Positions 1-5,764 of a stretch of 5,828 nucleotides of DNA are shown piece after piece (position 1 is the stretch's first letter; every line of letters starts with the position of its first letter). Both the position numbers and the translations under genes were made by a program. The notes beneath the pieces are model-generated. The model saw only the letters and a program-made list of their open reading frames with translations, was not told the DNA's origin and ran no database searches. The DNA is taken from the NCBI GenBank assembly GCA_027009865.1, contig JALVCR010000016.1:1-5828 (forward strand), written 5' to 3'. The stretch is from Campylobacterales bacterium. Lineage in GTDB: Bacteria > Campylobacterota > Campylobacteria > Campylobacterales > JAADDG01.

Positions 1-114
1 ATTCCTGAACACACTCCTTTGGGAGTTAGCAAAAGAGCATATCTTACCTTTACGGGAATAGCAAAGAGCCTAAAAAACGAGAGGCTTTCAAAAAGGCTTA
101 TCGATGAAGATTGA
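1..114 (+). CDS. Probable [NiFe]-hydrogenase small subunit, C-terminal 37 residues (partial)
   Basis: An open frame runs from the first base to a TGA at 112-114 and gives 37 residues, beginning IPEHTPLGVSKRAYLTF. The gene is cut off by the window edge. The PLGVSKRAYLTFTGIAK stretch looks like the soluble C-terminus of group 2 (HupS/HupU/HoxB-like) hydrogenase small subunits. No hydrophobic anchor follows, unlike HydA further downstream, so a cytoplasmic protein is inferred. The strongest support is context: the frame overlaps the start of a large-subunit gene by 11 nt, the usual small-then-large order with translational coupling. The FeS-ligand motifs lie outside the window, so the assignment is an inference from a short tail plus synteny. 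It could in principle be another protein of the same operon. Confidence 0.6.
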   Translation: MPEHTPLGVSKRAYLTFTGIAKSLKNERLSKRLIDED

Positions 115-1324
115 GCTTTTGGAGAAAGTGGAGGGGGAGGCTTTGCTTGAGTATAGTTTTAAAGGCTCTTTTATAGATTTTGTGAATATCAAATTTACTT
201 CCTTTAGAGGAATAGAGAATATTTTAAAAAACAGGCCTCTTTTTGACGCTTGTGCTATTAATCCCAGAGTCTGCGGAATATGCGGGCATTCCCATTTGAT
301 AGCCACTTCTAAAGCGATAGAAGATATTTTAGATTTCAAGCCCTCTTTAAAAGCTTCATCAATTAGAGAGATAACTCTTTTGTGCGAACATATCCAAAAC
401 CATCTAAAATGGCTCTATCTTACGATAGTGGTGATTTTGGGGAAATTTGGTTTTTTAAAAAGAGATTTTCTAAAAGTTCAAAAAGCTGTTATTGCGGCAA
501 ATAAGATAATAGCGATTTTCGCAGGACAGTATCCCCATACCTCTTATTCTCTTCCCGGAGGAGTCGTAAGCGATCCAACTTTTGTGGAAGTTACTCAGGC
601 TAAAGCATTTTTATCTGAGATTAGGAATTTTTTTGAAAGCGAGATTTTAGAGAGAGAAATTGAGTCTTTCAGGGATTTTGAAAACTCTCACCTTCTTGCG
701 GCTCAAATTTTTAATTTTTTAAAAGAGAAAGATTTAGCCCATATAGGAAGAGCTTATGATAGATTTCTGATTTTAAGCCAAAAGAAAAAGATAATCAATA
801 TGAGAGAGTATATAGCCGATACGGCTCATTTAAAAGAGGAAGAAAACAGAGACTCTTTTGCCAAAAATGTTACTTATAAGGGAAAGTTTTATGAAGTTGG
901 TCCTATGGCGAGAGTTTTGAAAAAGCCTCTTATTAAAGATTTGCACAGACGCTACAAAGATTCGCTTGCCGTTAGAATCATATCGAGAATTTATGAAATA
1001 AGAGAGCATATTTTAAAAATAGAGCATTTATTGGATAATTTGAATTTAGATGAGCCATCTTTCATACCTTTCCCCAAAAATATAAGTGGTTTTGGGGAGG
1101 GAGTGGTAGAGGCTCCAAGAGGCTCTTTGATTCACCGTGTTTTTACAAAAAATGGAGTTATAGAAAGATATGATATTATAACTCCCACTCAGTTTAATCT
1201 CTCTAACGGGACGAGAGATAACCCTTCTGTTTCTCAAAAAGCCATTATCTCTTTGGACGATACGAAGAAAGCGGAGCTTGTTTTTAGAAGTTTTGATATC
1301 TGCTCTGTCTGCACTACTCACTAA
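104..1324 (+). CDS. hupL: Group-2-like [NiFe]-hydrogenase large subunit without C-terminal extension (HupL/HupV/HoxC-like)
   Basis: This is the catalytic subunit of a second [NiFe] hydrogenase, carrying the Ni-Fe(CN)2CO site. Visible motifs are the N-terminal VEGEA (Glu10), the L1 motif RVCGICGHSH with Cys57, Cys60 and His64, a group-2-like GQYPHTSYSLPGGV block at about 141-154, EVGPMAR at 264-270, EAPRG at 336-340 (Arg339), and a final DICSVCTTH with Cys400, Cys403 and His406. All four nickel-ligand cysteines are present. The protein is 406 residues, somewhat short for the family, and stops exactly at the His after which other large subunits are cleaved, so no maturation protease should be needed. 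Regulatory H2-sensing hydrogenases (HoxC, HupV) share this trait; a cytoplasmic group 2d enzyme feeding reductant to carbon fixation is the alternative. The motif has Ile399 where Pro is usual. The ATG lies inside the preceding gene and fits the expected N-terminus. No signal peptide is seen, so it should be cytoplasmic. The symbol is by similarity; hupV or hoxC could equally apply. Confidence 0.9.
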   Translation: MKIELLEKVEGEALLEYSFKGSFIDFVNIKFTSFRGIENILKNRPLFDACAINPRVCGICGHSHLIATSKAIEDILDFKPSLKASSIREITLLCEHIQNHLKWLYLTIVVILGKFGFLKRDFLKVQKAVIAANKIIAIFAGQYPHTSYSLPGGVVSDPTFVEVTQAKAFLSEIRNFFESEILEREIESFRDFENSHLLAAQIFNFLKEKDLAHIGRAYDRFLILSQKKKIINMREYIADTAHLKEEENRDSFAKNVTYKGKFYEVGPMARVLKKPLIKDLHRRYKDSLAVRIISRIYEIREHILKIEHLLDNLNLDEPSFIPFPKNISGFGEGVVEAPRGSLIHRVFTKNGVIERYDIITPTQFNLSNGTRDNPSVSQKAIISLDDTKKAELVFRSFDICSVCTTH

Positions 1325-1408
1325 AATCGGTTCCAAAACTATATAAGAAATTAAAAATTTCAAAAAAAATTAAAAACTACATAAGAAAAGATATATTATC
1401 ATAGTTAT

Positions 1409-1424
1409 TGAATGATTATTCATT
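1409..1424. promoter_or_regulatory. Imperfect dyad downstream of the putative -10 (possible operator)
   Basis: TGAAT at 1409-1413 and ATTCA at 1418-1422 form a 5-bp inverted repeat with a 4-nt spacer. An overlapping one is AATGA (1411-1415) with TCATT (1420-1424). It sits 10 nt or more after the putative -10 and just before the ribosome binding site. It could be an operator for a repressor or a weak leader hairpin. It resembles half of a Fur-type AT-rich palindrome but its spacing is one base off the classical form, so no regulator is assigned. Confidence 0.25.
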
Positions 1425-1430
1425 TATAAA

Positions 1431-1436
1431 AAGGAG
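1431..1436 (+). promoter_or_regulatory. Ribosome binding site fixing the GTG start of hydA
   Basis: AAGGAG lies 6 nt before the GTG at 1443. No ATG exists in frame until residue 74, inside the Tat signal core, and the internal GTG at codon 49 has no comparable Shine-Dalgarno sequence. This site therefore decides the start codon. Confidence 0.85.
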
Positions 1437-1442
1437 CTTAAA

Positions 1443-2669
1443 GTGAACAGAGAAGCGTTAAGGGGGCTTTTTACCGCTAAAAGCGCCAAAGTAAACACCA
1501 ATAAAGGGGAAGCTTACTATAAAGAGCTTTATAAAAGGTGTCAAAAGAGACTTGAAGAGCTTAAGAACCTTACTCCGGTAAACAAAGTGAGTATAAGCGA
1601 GATTTTAGAGGATGAGGGAGTTAGCAGAAGAGATTTTTTAAAATGGGCAAGCGCCGTTACGGCTATGCTTATGCTTCCAAGCTCCTTTACACCTCTTGTA
1701 GCTGATGCTGCTCAGCTTATGAACAGAGTGCCGGTAATTTGGATAGAGCTTCAAGACTGTGCGGGAAATTCTGAGGCTCTTTTAAGAAGCGACGGGCCTA
1801 AAATAGATGAGATTATTTTGGATATTATCTCTTTGGAGTTTCATGAGACTTTAATGGCCGCAGCCGGCCATCAGGCTGAGAGTCAGCTTGAAGATGCTAT
1901 GGAGAAGTTTAAGGGAAGATATCTTCTTTTTGTGGAGGGAGCCATTCCGATTGGAGCTGGAAAAGAGTGGTGCACAATAGGAGCAAGCGGTGAAACTTTT
2001 GAGGAGCATTTAAAAAAAGTTGCCAAAAATTCAGCCGCTGTTATTGCGGTTGGAACATGCGCTACTTTCGGGGGAGTTCCAGCAGCCGCTCCAAATCCTA
2101 CCGGAGCTGTTGGAGTTATGGATATAGTAAGAGGTAAACCTATTGTAAATATTCCGGCATGTCCTGCAAATCCGGCAAATATGGTAGGTGTTATCTTGCA
2201 CTTTGTTCTAACGGGACAGATTCCAGAACTTGATTCTCTTCTTAGACCTAAATTTGCTTTTGGATACAGAATTCATGATAATTGCGAAAGAAGAGCGCAT
2301 TTTGACGCCGGAGAGTTTGTGGAAGAGTGGGGAGATGAGGGAGCTAAAAATAATTTCTGTCTTTATAAAATGGGCTGCAAAGGGCCTATGACTTTTAATA
2401 ACTGTTCAATTGTAAGATATAATGAAGCGGTAAACTGGCCTATTGGTTCAGGGCATGGATGCATTGGATGCAGCGAGCCTGATTTTTGGGATAAATACGC
2501 TTATGAAAGACCGATGGCGGACGCTAATATCAAAGCTCCGACTGGAGGAGTTGAAAAGAGTGTCGATGAGTTTGGTTTGGGACTTTTAACGGCTGCGGGT
2601 GTTGGAATAGCAATTCATGCCGCCGCAAGCGCTGTTTTGGGAAAGAGAGATAAGGAAGGAGAAGAGTAA
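1443..2669 (+). CDS. hydA: Membrane-bound [NiFe]-hydrogenase small subunit HydA (Tat-exported, group 1b-like)
   Basis: HydA is the electron-transfer subunit of the periplasmic uptake hydrogenase, moving electrons from HydB through three FeS clusters to HydC. It is 408 residues with a GTG start. A charged N-terminal region of 60 residues precedes the twin-arginine motif SRRDFLK (61-67), a hydrophobic core and a probable cleavage site near ADAA (87-90). Proximal-cluster positions are Cys106, Asn109 (normally Cys), Cys206 and Cys240. Distal ligands are His278, Cys281, Cys306 and Cys312. The medial 3Fe-4S cluster has Cys321, Cys340 and Cys343, with Pro333 at the usual fourth position. A hydrophobic segment at about 377-400 followed by charged residues is the C-terminal anchor that docks on HydC. 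The RIHDNCERR, HFDAGEFVE and HGCIGCSEPDFWD blocks match Wolinella/Campylobacter HydA as I recall them. The Asn109 substitution is the one odd feature. The stop overlaps the hydB start by one base. Confidence 0.96.
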   Translation: MNREALRGLFTAKSAKVNTNKGEAYYKELYKRCQKRLEELKNLTPVNKVSISEILEDEGVSRRDFLKWASAVTAMLMLPSSFTPLVADAAQLMNRVPVIWIELQDCAGNSEALLRSDGPKIDEIILDIISLEFHETLMAAAGHQAESQLEDAMEKFKGRYLLFVEGAIPIGAGKEWCTIGASGETFEEHLKKVAKNSAAVIAVGTCATFGGVPAAAPNPTGAVGVMDIVRGKPIVNIPACPANPANMVGVILHFVLTGQIPELDSLLRPKFAFGYRIHDNCERRAHFDAGEFVEEWGDEGAKNNFCLYKMGCKGPMTFNNCSIVRYNEAVNWPIGSGHGCIGCSEPDFWDKYAYERPMADANIKAPTGGVEKSVDEFGLGLLTAAGVGIAIHAAASAVLGKRDKEGEE

Positions 2670-4399
2670 TGAGCAAACATATAGTGGTTGATCCTATTAC
2701 GAGAATAGAGGGGCATCTTAGAATAGAAGCCGTGATAGACGATAACAATACGATAGTGGATGCTTATTCAAGCTCTACTATGTTTAGAGGAATAGAGGAG
2801 ATTTTAAAGGGAAGAGATCCAAGAGATTGCGGGCTTTTGGCCATGAGAATATGCGGAGTGTGCACCGGAACCCATTATCAAAGGAGCATAGAAGCAGTAG
2901 AGCATGCTTTTAATGTAACCATTCCAAAAAACGCAAGAATCGTTAGAAATCTAATTCAAGGCTCTCTTTACGTTCACGATCATGTGGTGCATTTTTATCA
3001 TCTTCACGCACTTGATTGGGTAGATATTACAAAAGCCTTGGAAGCGGATGTTCAAAAGACGGTAGATGAGGCTTTTAAATGGGCTAAAGTAGCCGGAGAG
3101 ACTCCTTGGGTTGCCGACGCTTCCAAATTTGCCGCAGTTCAGGAGAGACTTAAAAAATTTGTAAAACAGGGAAGACTTGGGCCTTTTGCCAAAGGCTATT
3201 GGGGAAATCCCCATTATAAATTAACTCCCGAACAAAATCTTCTTGCAGTAACTCACTATCTGCAAGCTTTGGATTTGCAAAGGGATGCCGCTAAGATGAT
3301 GGCTATTTTTGGAGGTAAAAATCCGCATCCGCAAAGTATAGTAGTTGGCGGGGTTACATGCGTTCAGGATATTGAAAATCCAGCGAGAATAGCTCTTTTT
3401 AAAGATTTGCTTGTAAACTTTAGAAGATTTATAAAGGGAGCATATCTTCCTGATGTCTATATGGCTGGAACAATGTATGCCGATGAGGCATTAGACGGCA
3501 CGGGAGGAGGCTTAAAGAGCTATCTTGTTTACGGAGGTTTCAGGTTAGATGATACCGGTTTTTACAAATCTTCTCTTCTTTTTCCAAGCGGAGTTGTTTT
3601 AAACGGAGATTTAAGCAAAGTAGTAGAATTTGATCCGGCAAAAGTTGCGGAAGACGTAACCCACTCTTGGTATGAGGGAGACAAGCCTCTTCATCCTTTT
3701 GACGGAAAAACTGTTCCAAAATATACTGGATTTGGCAAAAAGGAAAACGGCATAGCCTATCTTGACACTAAAGGAAAATATAGCTGGATAAAATCTCCAA
3801 TTTACGATGATAAGAGAGTGGAAGTTGGGCCTCTTGCAAGAATGGTTGTAGGATTTGCCAAGAAAGATAAAAGAATTACAGAATATGTAACAAAATTCCT
3901 AAAAAACGGAAATCTTCCAGCAAAAGTATTGTTCTCTACTGTCGGAAGAACCGCCGCAAGAGCTATAGAGACGGAGATTATGGCTGATATTATGTTAGAG
4001 TGGACTGATGAGCTTGCCAAAAACGTTGCAAGCGGAGATCTATCTACATGGACGGAATTTGATTTTGACAGCGTAAGCAAAGATGCCAAAGGATACGGGC
4101 TTGAAGAGGCTCCAAGAGGCGCTTTGGGACACTGGGTTAAGATAAAGAATGGAAAAGTGGAAAATTATCAAGCCGTGGTGCCTTCTACGTGGAATGCAGC
4201 TCCGAGAGATTATAAAAACAGAATGGGAGCTTATGAAGCAAGTTTAATAGGCACTAAAGTCGCAAAACCCGAAGAGCCTCTTGAGATTTTAAGAACCATT
4301 CACTCTTTTGATCCGTGTATTGCGTGTGCGGTTCATATTGTAGATACTAAAGGAAAGAGTTTAGGCGAATTTAAAGTCAATACCTCTTGCTCCATATAA
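2669..4399 (+). CDS. hydB: Membrane-bound [NiFe]-hydrogenase large subunit HydB
   Basis: This is the catalytic subunit of the respiratory uptake hydrogenase, oxidising H2 at the Ni-Fe site on the periplasmic side after being carried out with HydA by Tat; it has no signal of its own. The 576 residues include RIEGH (12-16, Glu14), the L1 motif RICGVCTGTH with Cys62, Cys65 and His69, a group-1-type GGKNPHPQS block at 215-223, EVGPLARM at 385-392, EAPRG at 480-484 (Arg483), VPSTWNAAPRD at 504-514 and the C-terminal DPCIACAVH (548-556) with Cys550 and Cys553. A 20-residue tail, 557-576, follows His556; this is the peptide the HydD protease is expected to remove after nickel insertion. The ATG shares one base with the hydA stop (TAATG), with a purine-rich AAGGAAGGA just upstream, so translation is coupled to hydA. 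Length and motif order are normal for the family. Confidence 0.97.
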   Translation: MSKHIVVDPITRIEGHLRIEAVIDDNNTIVDAYSSSTMFRGIEEILKGRDPRDCGLLAMRICGVCTGTHYQRSIEAVEHAFNVTIPKNARIVRNLIQGSLYVHDHVVHFYHLHALDWVDITKALEADVQKTVDEAFKWAKVAGETPWVADASKFAAVQERLKKFVKQGRLGPFAKGYWGNPHYKLTPEQNLLAVTHYLQALDLQRDAAKMMAIFGGKNPHPQSIVVGGVTCVQDIENPARIALFKDLLVNFRRFIKGAYLPDVYMAGTMYADEALDGTGGGLKSYLVYGGFRLDDTGFYKSSLLFPSGVVLNGDLSKVVEFDPAKVAEDVTHSWYEGDKPLHPFDGKTVPKYTGFGKKENGIAYLDTKGKYSWIKSPIYDDKRVEVGPLARMVVGFAKKDKRITEYVTKFLKNGNLPAKVLFSTVGRTAARAIETEIMADIMLEWTDELAKNVASGDLSTWTEFDFDSVSKDAKGYGLEEAPRGALGHWVKIKNGKVENYQAVVPSTWNAAPRDYKNRMGAYEASLIGTKVAKPEEPLEILRTIHSFDPCIACAVHIVDTKGKSLGEFKVNTSCSI

Positions 4400-4409
4400 G
4401 GGGGATAAA

Positions 4410-5114
4410 ATGAGAGAAGGGTATAAGAAGATAAAAAGAATGACTCTCTTTATGAGAGTAAATCACTGGGTTGTGGCTTTGTGTATGGTAGCGGCCGTTA
4501 TAACGGGGCTTTATATCGGCCATCCATACTATCAAAGCCTAATTTCGGAGCCTGCCGTAAATAAATATATAATGGCTTGGAATAGATGGATTCATTTTAT
4601 GGCGGCTATTATTTTTGACGTAAGCTCAATTGTTATAGCGTATCTCTATTTTTTCAGCAGGTTTGAAAAGCCCTATAAAAAGCTGATTCCAAACGGTAAA
4701 AATATAAGCGAGTTTTTTGCCGTTTTAATAAATCTTTTGACTCTAAATAGAGTTAAGAAGTTTGACAGTTCACATGAGGATAGTTTTCATATCGTATACT
4801 TTACGATTTTTCATATTCTTTTGCTGTGGATGCTCTTTACGGGGCTTCAGCTCTATGTTCACGGATTGGAATCTGGAATCAGCTCTATTGGAAGCTGGTG
4901 GCCTTGGCTTTTGCATATTGCCACCGATTGGACGATAGCGGTTTGCGGCGGAACAAATATGGATGTAAGATATGCTCACCATTTTACGATGTATCTGATT
5001 ATCGTCTGGGTTATGTTTCATATCTATTATGTGGTTTGGAGAACCATTTTTTGGAGAGAAGGGGATATCGCAATTGTTTTTGGAGGATATAAGTTTGCAA
5101 AAGAGGAGGATTAA
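4410..5114 (+). CDS. hydC: Hydrogenase cytochrome b subunit HydC
   Basis: HydC is the di-haem b membrane subunit that accepts electrons from HydA and reduces the quinone pool (menaquinone in Campylobacterota). The 234 residues contain four hydrophobic stretches at about 20-37, 60-82, 127-150 and 187-210, as expected for the NiFe-hydrogenase cytochrome b family. Candidate haem ligands are His19 in VNHW, His62 in the second helix, and His190/His191 with His204 in the fourth. Studies of Wolinella HydC place haem ligands on helices 1, 2 and 4; the exact residue match here is inferred. The C-terminal WREGDIAIVFGGYKF resembles the REGD...GYK ending typical of the family. The ATG follows the hydB stop by 10 nt, with AAGGGGG at 4398-4404 as the ribosome binding site. 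The last codons and stop form part of a terminator-like hairpin. Confidence 0.94.
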   Translation: MREGYKKIKRMTLFMRVNHWVVALCMVAAVITGLYIGHPYYQSLISEPAVNKYIMAWNRWIHFMAAIIFDVSSIVIAYLYFFSRFEKPYKKLIPNGKNISEFFAVLINLLTLNRVKKFDSSHEDSFHIVYFTIFHILLLWMLFTGLQLYVHGLESGISSIGSWWPWLLHIATDWTIAVCGGTNMDVRYAHHFTMYLIIVWVMFHIYYVVWRTIFWREGDIAIVFGGYKFAKEED

Positions 5115-5133
5115 TCCTTCTCTTTTATTTTTT
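5099..5133 (+). terminator. Intrinsic terminator-like hairpin overlapping the hydC stop
   Basis: AAAAGAGGAGGA (5099-5110) pairs with TCCTTCTCTTTT (5115-5126) in a 12-bp stem with one G-U pair. The loop is TTAA (5111-5114), which contains the hydC stop codon. A U-rich tract follows, with T at 5123-5126 and 5128-5133 broken by one A. The shape fits a Rho-independent terminator on the + strand, though the stem is not very GC-rich. Partial termination here would give hydABC more transcript than hydDE. Confidence 0.6.
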
Positions 5134-5206
5134 AAAAGCCCCAAAGCCTTTTTTATTTGCATGCAGCTCCTTTGATTTGATAGATAGGCCGCTTTGGGGT
5201 TTTTAA
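5132..5206 (+). repeat. Long-loop inverted repeat in the hydC-hydD gap
   Basis: A 16-nt left arm at 5132-5147 (core CCCCAAAGC) is complementary to the right arm at 5191-5206 (core GCTTTGGGG), with one G-U pair at 5138/5200. The arms enclose a 43-nt loop. The left arm begins in the U-tract of the preceding hairpin, so the two structures abut. The loop carries AGCTCCTTT (5165-5173), an anti-Shine-Dalgarno sequence able to pair with the hydD ribosome binding site (AAAGGA, 5212-5217). The T run after the right-arm core (5200-5204) could serve as a second terminator, but the large loop makes that uncertain. It may be an attenuator, an mRNA processing or stability element, or a translational control structure for hydD. 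No clear promoter is seen in the gap. Confidence 0.55.
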
Positions 5207-5211
5207 GAAGT

Positions 5212-5217
5212 AAAGGA
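5212..5217 (+). promoter_or_regulatory. Ribosome binding site fixing the GTG start of hydD
   Basis: AAAGGA lies 7 nt before the GTG at 5225. The nickel-binding GNILFKDEG motif starts only nine residues into the protein, so a later start is impossible and the GTG must be used. The site is complementary to TCCTTT at 5168-5173 in the upstream loop. Confidence 0.8.
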
Positions 5218-5224
5218 AGATTTT

Positions 5225-5764
5225 GTGAAAACGGCACTAATAGGAATAGGAAATATTCTTTTTAAAGATGAGGGAGTGGGAGTTTACGCTTCCAAATACA
5301 TAAGCGAGAATTTTTGTTTTGATAAAGAGGTGGATATAATAGACGGTGGAACTTTGGGCTTTAAGCTTATGAGATACTATCAAGAGTATGATAAAGTGAT
5401 TATTTTGGATACCGTTTCCATAGAGGATAAACCAGGAAGTATTTACAATCTGCCTTCAAAAGCTCTTTTGGGTCTTGGTTCTTACAGAAAAACAGCTCAC
5501 GAGGTTGAAGTTGTGGAGATGCTTGAGATTTGCTCTTTTCTTGAAAAGATGGCAAAAGTTAATATTATAGGAATCGTTCCAAAAGATATAACAAGCGTTG
5601 AGATAGATTTAACAAAGGAGATAAAAAGAGCTTTTTTAGCTTTTGTAAATGAAGCGGTAAGAGAGCTTGAGAGAGAGGGAATTAATAGTTTTCAAAAAAG
5701 CGGCAAAGATTTGGACATGATTATAAGGGAATACGCAAATCCTTCTATGGAAGCTCTTTTATGA
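5225..5764 (+). CDS. hydD: Hydrogenase maturation endopeptidase HydD (peptidase M52, HybD/HyaD family)
   Basis: HydD is a cytoplasmic protease that probes the nickel site of the large-subunit precursor and cuts after the His of DPCxxCxxH, releasing the C-terminal tail so that the active site closes. The 179 residues begin with a beta strand and the motif GIGNILFKDEGVGV (7-20), with Glu16 as the first nickel ligand. Asp62 lies in VIILDT and His92 in TAHEVE. These three match the Glu/Asp/His triad known from E. coli HybD. Length is normal for HydD of Wolinella/Helicobacter type, including a short C-terminal extension beyond the core (about 150-179). The likely substrate is HydB; HupL in this window lacks a tail. 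The gene is separated from hydC by 110 nt with two hairpins, and its TGA overlaps the next ATG (ATGA). Confidence 0.95.
   Translation: MKTALIGIGNILFKDEGVGVYASKYISENFCFDKEVDIIDGGTLGFKLMRYYQEYDKVIILDTVSIEDKPGSIYNLPSKALLGLGSYRKTAHEVEVVEMLEICSFLEKMAKVNIIGIVPKDITSVEIDLTKEIKRAFLAFVNEAVRELEREGINSFQKSGKDLDMIIREYANPSMEALL

Larger units (their letters stand above)
1325..1442 (+). promoter_or_regulatory. Intergenic leader with probable hydA promoter
   Basis: This 118-nt gap separates the HupSL unit from hydABC and is extremely AT-rich. A-tracts at about 1352-1376 precede a TATATTAT block at 1392-1399, a plausible -10 element. No convincing -35 box is seen. This matches housekeeping promoters of Helicobacter and Campylobacter, where periodic AT-rich tracts replace a conserved -35. 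I see no intrinsic terminator after hupL, so readthrough from the upstream operon is also possible. The promoter call is an inference from composition and position. Confidence 0.5.

Noticed and set aside
1347..1361. Small inverted repeat GAAATT-AAA-AATTTC after hupL as a possible terminator
   Set aside because: The stem is six mostly A-T pairs, and on the + strand it is followed by an A run, not a U tract. It is better explained by the AT-rich composition of the gap.
1394..1420. NikR-like site upstream of hydA
   Set aside because: The left block TATTATC resembles a half-site, but the expected right half-site at the correct spacing is absent.
4337..4396. The Cys near the end of the HydB tail (residue 574, NTSCSI) as a metal ligand
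   Set aside because: It lies in the peptide expected to be cleaved off after His556, so it cannot be part of the mature active site.
5157..5186. Possible hydD promoter (TTGCAT with a weak TAGATA -10)
   Set aside because: The -10 match is poor and the sequence is already part of the inverted-repeat loop. It is not strong enough to annotate.
4770..5237. A 155-codon open frame on the - strand across the hydC 3' end and the gap
   Set aside because: It lies opposite hydC, shows no recognisable motif or sensible composition, and would run through both hairpins. Overlapping open frames are expected opposite real genes of this composition.
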